Part shown: piece after piece, positions 55,540 to 64,000 of the stretch
Position numbering within the stretch: position 1 is the stretch's first letter
Layout of the letters: every line of letters begins with the position of its first letter
Source of the DNA: Pachypanchax playfairii
Lineage: Eukaryota; Chordata; Actinopteri; Cyprinodontiformes; Aplocheilidae
Assembly (NCBI GenBank): GCA_006937955.1
Contig: SSNP01000043.1
Coordinates: 635,512 to 699,511 of the forward strand
Direction of reading: 5' to 3'
Length of the DNA stretch: 64,000 nt
The notes under the pieces: model-generated
The model's database searches: none
The model's input: the letters and a program-made list of their open reading frames with translations, nothing else
What the model was told of the DNA's origin: nothing
Position numbers and translations under genes: made by a program

Positions 55540-56330
55540 CTGCGGGCAGCTCCCATTCGTCGACCAACAGCTCTACTGGTGGTGTTGGGGACTGTTTCAT
55601 GGGTGCAACCATTCGTTTGGCTCTGGCCCGCCTGCGGTTGGATGTGCCGTGGGCTCAGCCAGCCCCAACCAGCCCTGACCAGTGCTTTCTTCAGGCGTGT
55701 CCCAGGCCCTGTCACCTTTACTGTGCCTCTATTGGCAAAGTATCTGTGGGAGTTACAGGCATGCTGGAGGGACTCTAGGGCCCTCTCTCATCCAACGTTC
55801 AATGGCCGGACCCTGGCAGCTATGGCGGATGCACATAAGTTTGGCCTGGACTGCATGCCAGCGGTGGAGCCGACTATAGCTGCTCTGATTGTCTCGCCTG
55901 ATGAGGCTCTGAGGCCGGATGCAAGGTGTCCTCGTCCCCAGTGCCAGGTCACAGACGACCTTCTTTCCAGGGCCTATGATGCGGCGGCACACATGGGACG
56001 CATACGCATGGGTAACTCCATGTCCCACCTGATGCTTGCTCTGTCAGCCTCCCTGAAGGAGGCTGAACCGGACGCTTCAGTCTATCATTTTAGTGATGCT
56101 TCTCTACAGGCATTTGCACTGATGTCTAGGGAACTGAGTTGGTTGATGTCTACTCTTGTTCAGGCTCGCCGCCAGATCTGGTTGGCACAATCCCCTCTTA
56201 CTGAGGCCTGTAGGAGGACCCTCTGCAGTGTTCTGGTGGAACCGGGTGAGCTGTTCCACCAGAGTGGCTCTGGAAGCTCTTGAGCAAACGGTCCAAGCAG
56301 GAAGGACTCGACAGCAGCTGTCTGGCCTTT
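55540..56330 (+). pseudogene. DIRS gag-like protein
   Basis: Frame pieces ATIRLALARLRLDVPWAQPA (about 55610) and, one shift later, FTVPLLAKYLWELQACWRDS, LAAMADAHKFGLDCMPAVEP, AYDAAAHMGRIRMGNSMSHL and PLTEACRRTLCSVLVEPGEL. This is the DIRS1 ORF1 pattern of zebrafish-type elements as I recall it. A frame shift near 55670 and stop at 56281 break it. Confidence 0.65.
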
Positions 56331-57090
56331 AGAGGAGTGTACCTCCTCCAAATAGGCCTAGGGTTCCTTCAGCTGCCCCACTGCACAGCTCTCATTCACA
56401 GGTTTATCCCAGGGGCTACCCTAGGTCTCTACACGCATGCCCACGGCCTGCTCAGCGGCAGGAACAGACTTTTTGTGCACCCGAGGACCTGCCCTCTGGG
56501 AAGCCCTGCCCCTCGTCTGCCACCCGTCGTACCCCCAGAGCCCTTAGAGGCCGAGGAGCCCAGCACTGAGCCCTCGGGGACGGCCGTTGGTTGTTTTTCC
56601 CAGCAGCAGCTCAGTTATTGGACTGCTTCCACCAGGGACCCATGGGTGCTTTCCACCTTGACCCACGGGTACAAACTTCAGTTCCGACGCCGGCCCCCAA
56701 CCTGTGGCCTGGTCAAGAAGACCTTCATTTGTGACCCGGTGAAAGCCCAAGCCCTCGCCCAGGAGTTGTCTACCCTCCTAGACAAGGGTGCCATCGAGCC
56801 AGTGGATCCCCTGTTGCACAGGGCGTTACAGGTCTTCCTCCCCTTTCTGGGAGGCCGACATGTCCTTGTGTGGTCGGACAATACTGCAACGGTCTCTCAC
56901 ATAAACCACCAAGGGGGCACCAGGTCTGCACGGCTAGTACAGGCATCCCAGGATCGCCTGCTGTGGGCAGCACCATGCCGGGCCAGCTTGAGAGCAATGT
57001 TCTTGCCCAGGGAACAGAATCAGGTGGCAGACTTACATTCCCGTTGCAAGCCCCCACCGGGGGAGTCGCGGCTTCATCTGGAGGTGGTTC
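56330..57090 (+). pseudogene. DIRS reverse transcriptase/RNase H, internally deleted
   Basis: YWTASTRDPWVLSTLTHGYK and LSTLLDKGAIEPVDP are the start of the reverse transcriptase. The sequence then jumps to RALQVFLPFLGGRHVLVWSD, NTATVSHINHQGG and REQNQVADLHSR, which is RNase H. All catalytic palm motifs of the polymerase are missing, so it cannot copy RNA. The RNase H end continues after the LINE at about 59715 (IWEIFSKMRVDLFAFEEST). Confidence 0.78.
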
Positions 57091-58770
57091 TCAACTCAAC
57101 TCAACTCAAGCTTTATTTATAAAGCGCCTTTCAGGCACAGAGTGAACAACAAGGTGCTGCACAGGACAATAAAAACAATAGAAATGATAAAATTAGCAGA
57201 AGAATAAAATCCAAACAGAAGTAACAGACCGAATAAAACATACAAATTACAATTTTTGGCCAGCAGAAAAGGCCAAGTCAAACAAAAATGTCTTTAGCTT
57301 ACCCTTAAAAACTGCCACAGAATGACAGAAATGAAGATTAACCTCATCATCTAAGTCAGCAGATTAGGGGTAAGTCAGCAGTAACCCTTGAATCCGGCAT
57401 CTCGAGAGAGATAAATGTCTGCACCGAAAAAGTCATCCACTTAATCAGTAAAGCACAAAAACAATGTAAAACACAGGGACTAAACAAACACAGTAACACA
57501 AGAATCACAATAACAGGAATGAAACCCTTCAACAACAACAAGGTATACCATACAGAGTATGGTAACTCATTCCAGAGTTTAGGTCCAGCTACAGAGAACA
57601 CCCTGTCCCCTCTCGTCTTGAGGCGGGATCTAGGGACCATGAGCAAGAGACTATTCTCTGAGCGGAGTGACCACGTCGGGCTATATGGCTGAATAAGGGA
57701 CTGCAAATATGAAGGAGCCATCCCATTTAATGATTTAAAAACCAATAGGAGAATTTTAAAACAAACCCTTAAAAACAACAGGGCGCCAATTCAAGAACTC
57801 CTAAACTGGAGAAATGTGGTCAAATTTCCTCTTCCTCACCAAGAACTTTGCAGCTGCATTTTGCACCAGTTGCAGCCTTGATAAAGTTGACTTACTAGCC
57901 CCAACTAATACGGAATTGCAATAATCAATTCGAGATGCAATGAAGGCATGAACAACCATTTCTAAATGATGTCTTGACAAAAATGGTTTGATTTTAGCCA
58001 AGCGACGGAGATGGTAAAAAGAGGAAGACACAATTCTATTTACATGGGCGTCAAAACCCAAGGCGCAATCAAACTCAACTCCAAGGTTAACGACAGCGGT
58101 CTTTACTTTGGAATTAAACGGTCCACAATCATGGGAAGCGGTGTCTATGACCATTAGGTCCAAAGAGGATAGCCTCAGTCTTGTCCTCATTGAGGCACAA
58201 AAAATTTTCTAATAACCACCTCTTAACCTCAGCCAGGCAGTAAACCAGATTGTCCATACTACTGCCATGTTCACTATTAAGGGGAAGACGCCGTCTGCAT
58301 TCCTTACGTGCAGCATGCATGGCTTCAGTAGCCCAGGGTTTTACAGCAGGACCCATACGCCTCTGACATAGAGGTGCAATAGAGTCCTAGATGGTTGCAC
58401 AGGTCTGGCTAAAGTAAATTAGTGTCCCATCCAGAGAAGTCAAGTCTGGTAAGCAAGATACAGCCTCACTAAATAACGATGATAATTGAGAAGCCGTCTC
58501 AGAATTAATCAATCTTCTAAAACCAACCACTGCAGGGGGAGAAACAAGGTGTGTGCATACATCTATTTCAAACAAAACAGGCTTGTGATCAGAAAAAACA
58601 GCGTCATCAACACATAAATTAAGTGCCGAGCCTCCAAGTGCCAGGACAAGATCTAACGTGTGACCAAATAAATGTCGACTCACTAACCCATTGATCAAGA
58701 CTAAAAGAGTTTACAACATTCATAAAATCTGCAACCAATTATTTACCAGGACAACAAACATGAATGTTAA

Positions 58771-59504
58771 AGGAACTTAAGGCAGCTTTACAAAATCTGA
58801 CTCAGTGCTGCCGCGACAGGCGCTGTGGCTAACTGCAGCCACCAGCCAAGCCGGCACGGGAGCGCGCACAGACACTTTACAGACTGTTCGTCTTCACAGC
58901 ACTGCACCGGGGAGGCTAACATACCTCACGTCAGGTCTCTCCACTCTGTTATTTGATTTGATCTCATCATTTTCATACTGTAGCAGGCTCTAAACACGAC
59001 CTATAATGTTTTCTCACCTGGTCACAAGGAAATGAGCCATGTCAGCATCCGTTTTCACTCCCAAATGCAGCTGAAGTTCCCTCCATGAACCGAACGCATA
59101 TCCAATATTTATGCGGGTGCCTGCCCGGCTTCGGTCATATTTTTTTTTAGACTCACGAGATGCCGCTGATAAAGTGAGAGTGGATGCAGGTCGTTTGCTG
59201 GCTGCAGAAACATCCATAAGTATACCTTCAGTGTTTGAATCCAAGTCCACGGCGTCCATGTTCTTCCTGTTCAAGAGCTGTCGGCAACGCGCATGCAGCG
59301 TCAATTTACGTCACATCCCTACAACTGCGCGGGGAATTCGGACGTCGAACTGCAGCGCATTATGTAGCACACAGCGTGTCCGAGGCAACAGACATATATG
59401 CGGATGGCCTCGTTATTTTGGGTTTTTAATGCTTCATGACCCATTAGCATTGAATAAACTGGAAATGCATGTGTAGTTTTTCACAAATCTTGCCTTAAGT
59501 CCCT
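58771..59504. mobile_element. TTAA-target element inserted in the LINE endonuclease
   Basis: Flanked by TTAA at 58767-58770 and 59505-59508. Ends AGGAACTTAAGGCA and, reversed, AGGGACTTAAGGCA. Removing it and one TTAA restores the LINE GDFNIHV endonuclease motif exactly. The minus strand 59304-59014 encodes RTRINIGYAFGSWRELQLHL (starting Gly-Thr before it) then GVKTDADMAHFL, a segment that recurs in fish transposon-linked proteins. Length 734 bp; piggyBac or Kolobok type, unresolved. Confidence 0.8.
59014..59304 (-). pseudogene. short ORF of the TTAA element
   Basis: 96 codons with no catalytic motif. The second half (INIGYAFGSWRELQLHLGVK then TDADMAHFL) resembles a small conserved domain that I recall from uncharacterised fish transposon proteins. 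It may be the N-terminal part of the autonomous partner's protein. Function unknown. Confidence 0.35.
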
Positions 59505-59779
59505 TTAAAGTCCCCAAGTAATAAAACCTGGTTGTAATGGGTTACATAACTCGCTAAAAAATCAGAAAACTCAGAAATAAAATCCTTATTGTACTGTGGT
59601 GGCCGATAAACTACCGCACATAAAAGTGGCTGCAGATTTCCAAGTTCAAACAGGCACAATTCAAAGCTGTTGGAGTGTGATGTAGGCTCAAGGCACTTAA
59701 TCTTGAGATTAGCTTTGCACATCTGGGAGATCTTCAGCAAGATGAGGGTGGATCTCTTTGCCTTTGAGGAGTCGACCCA

Positions 59780-61201
59780 TTGCCCCCTCTGGTTCTCCTG
59801 GACGCAGGGGAGCAGTCCCCTGGGCCAGGATGCTCTCGCCCACTATTAGCCATAGGTTCTCCTCTATGCATTTCCGCCAATCCCTTTGATTCTTCCAACG
59901 CTACAGAGGGCCCTCCAACACGGTCACAGGCTGCTATTGGTAGCCCCCTTCTGGCCGGGCAGGACATGGTTTCCACTGCTGTACAGGCTCTGCAGCAGTC
60001 CGCCGTGGCACCTCCCAGACAGGAGGGATCTCCTGTCTCAGTTACAGGGCCAGATCTGGCATCCTGTCCCGAGCCGCCTGAAGCTGTGGGTCTGGCCGCT
60101 GCAGGGCCCGACTCGCTGCTGATTGAGTGTTCGGATGGTGTCTGCAATACCATATTGAATGCGAGGGCACCCTCCACCCGGGTACAGTATGAGAATAGGT
60201 GGCAGCTGTTTATTGCTTGGTGTGCAGACAAGGGTGAGGACCCTGTGCATTGTTCGGTTCAGAGGATTTTGGAGTTCCTCCAGTCACTCCTGGATGGTGG
60301 CCAGTCCCAGGATACTCTGAGGGTGTACGTAGCAGCCATTTCCTCTCGACATATTCAGGTTGGTGATAATACCGTGGGGTGTCACAGACTCGCGTACCTT
60401 TTTCTGAAAGGTGCGTGGTGGTTGCGCCCCCCATGGGTGCTGCGCACTCCAGCATGGGATCTGCACGTGGTGCTTGAGGCTTTGTGTTTGCCCCCTTTTG
60501 AACCCCTGGCTCAGGCGGAGCTGAAGTGGGTCTCTGCTAAAACGGCCTTTCTCCTTGCCATCACATCAACAAAGTGTGTAGGGGAGCTTCATACTCTGTC
60601 GGTGAGTGACTCATGTCTGCGGTGGAACTCCGACGGCTCGGGGGTTACCCTATGGCCGAACACAGCCTTTGTCCCAAAGGTCCTGTCGGTATCATCCCTC
60701 AACCGACCTATCCACCTGGCACAATTCGATCCTCCAGGAGGGAAGGATAACTTACAGCTGCTGTGCCCTGTGCGGGCTCTGCGGGTCTATGTGGCTGCAA
60801 CTGCTGGTATCAGACAGTCGGATCAGCTCTTCCTCTGCCATGGGGGTCCCAGGAGTGGCTGTGCACTCTTCAAGCAGCGATTGTCTCATTGGGTGGTGGA
60901 CGTCATCCCCCAGGCGTATGTTGGGAGTGGTCGCCCCCTGCCATCCGGGGTGAGGTGCCACTCTGCCAGGGCAGTCTCCACGTCATGGGCAGCCCTGCAC
61001 GGCATCCCCCTAGACGACATCTGTGCCACAGCTTCGTGGGCTTCGCCGAGTACCTTCTCCAGGTTTTACCGGGTGAATGTTGCCTATCCCCATCCGTTGA
61101 GTGAGGAGCAGGTGAAACTGTTTGATGTGACTCGCTCATATTCACATGTTTCACTGGCTAAAGCTGATAAGAGGCTGTCAACCAGTACTTATCACTCCTA
61201 A
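59780..61201 (+). pseudogene. DIRS tyrosine recombinase with catalytic Arg replaced
   Basis: A 473-codon open frame. SAM-like core-binding part: ARAPSTRVQYENRWQLFIAW, EFLQSLLDGGQSQDTLRVYV. Catalytic part: LLAITSTKCVGELHTLSVSD, where DIRS enzymes have Lys-Arg; the codon TGT can come from CGT by one CpG transition. Then GVRCHSARAVSTSWA (His-x-x-Arg) and STFSRFYRVNVAY (nucleophile Tyr). The rest of the fold looks whole, so the missing first Arg should inactivate it. The start is uncertain because this frame overlaps the RNase H end in another frame. Confidence 0.8.
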
Positions 61202-61870
61202 ATCATCTTATCGTCCTTGTCAAAAACAGTATCCACTGAATGATGAGGCAGTGAAAGGAATTACACCTCTGTTTGAAGCTCTTTTGAAGGCTGGTATTAT
61301 TGTTCCTTGTGAAGGTTCACCTGTTCACTCTCCTTTATTCCCTGTGAAGAATATAAGGGATAAAGGACAGCCTGTTGAGTGGCGCTTTGTGCAGGACCTG
61401 CAGGCAGTAAATGCAGCGGTCCAGGCCAGAGCACCTTGTGTTCCAAATCCTAATGTCATTTTGAGCCAGGTACCACCTGAGGCCTCTCTGCACAGGCTGC
61501 TGAACTGATAGCACTTACGGAAACCTGTATGCTGGCTTCTGGGAAGTCTGTTAACATCTACACTGACTCCCTAAACGCGTTTGGAGTAGTGCATGATTTT
61601 GGAGCTCTATGGAAGCACAGAAAGTTCCTTAAGTCAGATGGTAAGCCAATTTTGAACTCTTCTTATGTTTCCAACCGTCTGCGGGCCATTCTGCTTCCCA
61701 AATGTGTTGCTGTTTGTAAGTGCAAAGCTCACGTTTATGCTTCTTCTGATCCAGTGGCAAGAGGTAATGCACGTGCTGATGCTGCAGCTAAAGCCGTTGC
61801 TTCCTCTGACAGCTCACACAGTTTTGTGTCAGCAGAAATGACTGACCCTGCTCTTAGCGCCATCTGGATT
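61196..61870 (+). pseudogene. endogenous retrovirus pol fragment
   Basis: A broken remnant of a retroviral polymerase: first the start of the reverse transcriptase (about 61200-61490), then, after a deletion that removes the polymerase active site, an RNase H piece (about 61500-61870). A stop at the junction separates the two. No gag, protease, integrase, envelope or LTR is present, so it is an inert scrap. The gammaretrovirus/epsilonretrovirus-like assignment is from general pattern only. Confidence 0.65.
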
Positions 61871-62475
61871 AACCGGACAGAACTGACCTTCAGGGCTGAG
61901 GCCAGACTGACAGCGTCTGAAAGCGTTGTCCCAGCCACCTGCACAAGTCCTTTTAAGTTTACCAGTCCAGAATGATACAACGCTCTCAATAATCCAGGTA
62001 GAGACTGATTACATACGTTGAGTCTTGCACCATCAATCAAAGGTTCTTCCAACAACCAATGTAAAGATTTGTGCTCACCTCCAGTCCACTTATAAACAGC
62101 ACATGTCTTAAAAACACTCTGATAAAAATCTGACAAGGTGTGTAAACACGGTGATTTAAACCCTGTTAAAAACCATGCGAAGTCTAGACCCAAACCACCC
62201 AGACGCCTCAAAACGCAACATGTCACACTTCTCCATACCAAGTCAGAAGGACCGAATAAAAAACGTTTTACAAATTGCAACCTGAAAGCGGCTGCTCTAC
62301 TAGCCAGGTGAACCAGGCCGTGGCCCCCCTCCTCTCTGGGTAAAAGCAAGACAGCTTGTGGAACCCAGTGAAACTTGTCCCAGAAAAAAATTGTCATTTT
62401 TTTCTGTATTTCTGCTAGCAAACCAGACGGTTGCTCTAGACACACCAGGCAATGCTACAACTGAGAAGCAATCAG

Positions 62476-62632
62476 ATGTCATGATTTAACGGGGGTTTGT
62501 TTCGAACTCCAAGAGCGACCCAACTCCAAACACACACAGGAAACAGGAATCAGTTAAAGTGCCAGGACTGGAACTGAGGCGGGGTAGTGGTTCGGTCCTA
62601 AATGGTTCCGATCCAGATCTTCATTTAAAGTA
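62476..62632 (-). repeat. truncated gypsy LTR piece
   Basis: Starts TGTCATGATTTAACGGGGG; GTTTGTTTCGAACTCCAAGA and GAGCGACCCAACTCCAAACA match the left ends of 26094-26947 and 62979-63800. Ends abruptly near 62632. Confidence 0.7.
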
Positions 62633-62978
62633 CAATTAAAATCTGCATGTTTGTGTCTGTGTCTGTGACATTAAGATTTTCATTTTCTCATTAACAATAT
62701 TAAAAAAACGTACTCTTTCAACTCCTGTATTAGGAGCATAAATATTCACAACAACAACAGTAAAAAGGTCAAACTTGGCTATTACAGCCAACGCCCTTCC
62801 TTCAACCAAAGACTCGACTTTGACAGAGTTTGGGGAGAAAGCTCTAGAAAATAAAACACCCACCCCCGCACTCACTGATGACCCATGATCCAAAAAAACC
62901 CTCCCATTCCACTCCTTGTTCCAGTCAACTTGATTAGAATCATCACTATGGGTTTCTTGTAGCAGGATCACATCTATG

Positions 62979-63800
62979 TGTCATGTTTTGTGTTGGTTTG
63001 TTTCAAACCCCAAGAGTGACCTTTAGCTCCAGACACACACAGAGACTGTAATCAGGTGAAAGTGATTTATTATATACAGTGATAAGAGATGTGCAACGCA
63101 GCAGGAGAAAATCCTGGAACTGGGGCTGAGACACTGGAGGAATCCTGGCAGTGGAGGAGAGGCAGATTAGTAGACAGTAGTTCCAGGGATAGTTATGAAT
63201 GCTGCGGTGTGCTGGTAGTGTGCCCAGAGAACTTACAGGATCCGTGATAAGGAGAGTTGTGAGGAGGGGTGTGATCCGCCAGCAGTGGTGGCGGTGATCC
63301 TGTGAAGATGATGTGGTATGAAATCCGGAAGTGGTTGTAGCGTCCACGGTGAGAGTTGAAGCAGGGGTGACAGCCCGAGCAGGAACCGGGGCAGGTGTGG
63401 ACATCTGAGGGGACTGGAGACAGACACGGAGCCAGGGAGGAGGTCGTTGAACCCGTAGACAGAAGTCCTCAACCGGCGCGGTGGACGGCCAGCGCAGAGG
63501 CACCTTGGAACCTGGAGGAACGCTCCAGGAGACGGGACTAGAGAAGGCGAAGAGAAGGGCAGGTTTACGTGCAAGTAACTAAAACAACTGTCAGAACACG
63601 GGTTAGGCCACACGTTACCACGTTAAGATGTGGAACAAACTAGCGTCTGTCTCTGGTTCCTCCTCAGGTTAAATACCCAGCTCTCCTGAGCTGGGTAACG
63701 AGCCACACCTGCAGCCACTCAGCAGCTGCTGCCACGCCCTGCAATGACAATTAGTGAACAGGCACACAAACACCACACACCAGCTGCTGAGATCCTGACA
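62979..63800 (-). repeat. solo gypsy LTR, target duplication CTATG
   Basis: TGTCATGTTT to ATCCTGACA, 822 bp, flanked by CTATG at 62974-62978 and 63801-63805. In element sense it has the same hairpin before TATTTAACC and GCTAGTTTGTTCC about 30 nt later. It interrupts the LINE endonuclease frame, which rejoins across it. Confidence 0.92.
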
Positions 63801-64000
63801 CTATGTGCTTAAGTTTTAAAAAGTGCTGCTCTCTTTCTAGGGTCTCTTGCTCCGTTTACATTTAGGGAGCACATCTTAAAACCATTCATAGTACCCATAG
63901 TGTAAAAAATCTGACTGGTACAAATAAAAACCACCAGCAGAGCAAACACAGAGGTCATTATTTTCATCATTATTACTGCTTTTTAATCTTTGCCAACAGT

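Larger units (their letters stand above)
57095..59714 (-). mobile_element. L2-type LINE inserted in the DIRS element
   Basis: The minus strand carries endonuclease parts (59740-59505 LLCAVVYRPPQYNKDFISEF; 58698-58390 LDLVLALGGSALNLCVDDAV then FSDHKPVLFEIDV) and a polymerase end (58300-57560 NFLCLNEDKTEAILFGPN, LVQNAAAKFLVRKRKFDHIS, ILLLVFKSLNGMAPSYLQSL). The fingers/palm part is deleted. The 3' tail is (TTGAG)n (plus-strand CAACTCAACTCAACTCAAG at 57093). DIRS reading resumes at about 59715. Confidence 0.8.
55505..61195 (+). mobile_element. DIRS-type tyrosine-recombinase retrotransposon, interrupted
   Basis: In order on the plus strand: a gag-like region (about 55540-56290), reverse transcriptase/RNase H with an internal deletion (56290-57090, resuming 59715-59800) and a tyrosine recombinase (59780-61201). 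An L2 LINE in opposite orientation occupies about 57095-59714. The DIRS terminal repeats are not visible; retroviral sequence follows within a few bases of the recombinase stop. Confidence 0.82.
61871..64000 (-). mobile_element. Tx1/L1-like LINE broken by gypsy LTRs
   Basis: Minus strand: the endonuclease start at 63890-63806 (MCSLNVNGARDPRKRAALFK), continuing after the solo LTR at 62978-62636 (MILLQETHSDDSNQVDWNKE, FTVVVVNIYAPNTGVERVRF), then the ORF2 C-terminal region at 62475-61871 (KKMTIFFWDKFHWVPQAVLL, EEGGHGLVHLASRAAAFRLQ). The reverse transcriptase between 62633 and 62475 is missing and a short LTR piece sits in its place. Confidence 0.72.

Noticed and set aside
55086..55715. 209-residue minus-strand open frame
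   Set aside because: Half is antisense to the DIRS gag region and the rest has no domain; no splice or start context supports it.
63003..63613. Overlapping open frames of 126 and 166 residues
   Set aside because: Within the solo LTR 62979-63800.
1..64000. tRNA, rRNA or snRNA genes
   Set aside because: I saw no cloverleaf with A/B boxes or other RNA gene signature; tRNA-His similarity is limited to retroelement primer sites.

Overview
The window looks like a piece of a ray-finned (teleost) fish genome dominated by transposable elements. The evidence is the mix of element types: chromodomain gypsy retrotransposons, L2-, Rex1/RTE-like- and Tx1/L1-like LINEs, a DIRS tyrosine-recombinase element, many Tc1-type elements, hAT-, TTAA- and CACTA-type MITEs, and (AATC)n LINE-tail microsatellites. 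No complete host gene was found. The only host-like coding pieces are two terminal exons resembling plrg1 (10115-10385, minus), two exons resembling wdr76 (43369-43720, plus) and two unrecognised exon candidates (9075-9340 and 28245-28310).

Layout. 1-5100: a gutted gypsy element with a proline-rich repeat ORF, AT-rich sequence, then a retroelement LTR/leader with a tRNA-His-like primer site. 5100-12450: microsatellites, a hAT-like MITE, an L2 LINE tail split by a solo LTR (8120-8822), and the plrg1-like exons. 12225-22010: a LINE reverse transcriptase split by a decayed Tc1 element, which contains another LINE remnant with a 36-bp minisatellite and a full-length gypsy chromovirus (14420-20162, 5-bp target duplication). 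A 677-bp exact duplication around a 10-N gap in this part is almost certainly an assembly artefact. 22200-33190: a multi-exon integrase-core pseudogene split by a solo LTR, several MITEs, two further LTR pieces and LINE fragments.

33192-45655: the most interesting object, a CACTA-type DNA transposon of about 12.5 kb. Its 13-bp termini are identical (CACTCACAGAAAT). It carries a C2H2-zinc-finger/DDE-like transposase gene and a second gene for a PB1-domain protein that starts just after the predicted transposase stop. It has been invaded by an intact Tc1-family element with DD36E spacing (34360-35576) and by a solo gypsy LTR (38496-40838), which itself contains a 1.6-kb insertion rich in X-box-like palindromes. 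It appears to hold wdr76-like exons in an intron. A MITE at 24058-24394 has nearly the same terminus (CACTCTCAGAAAT).

45656-64000: LTR debris, a Tc1 element with a 414-N gap (52122-53813), the inverted partner of the tRNA-His-type leader, and a DIRS element (55505-61195). The DIRS element is split by an L2 LINE that is in turn split by a TTAA-target element. An endogenous-retrovirus pol scrap and a Tx1/L1-like LINE broken by gypsy LTRs end the window.

The gypsy families share one design. The LTR has a TTAAG box. About 25-30 nt downstream lies a 10-11 nt stretch complementary to the sequence next to the LTR end, which suggests Tf1/sushi-type self-priming. The full-length copy also carries an in-frame T-TTA-AAC slippery heptamer that exactly links gag to pol. 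All family assignments come from reading the sequence and recalled family features; no database search was run.
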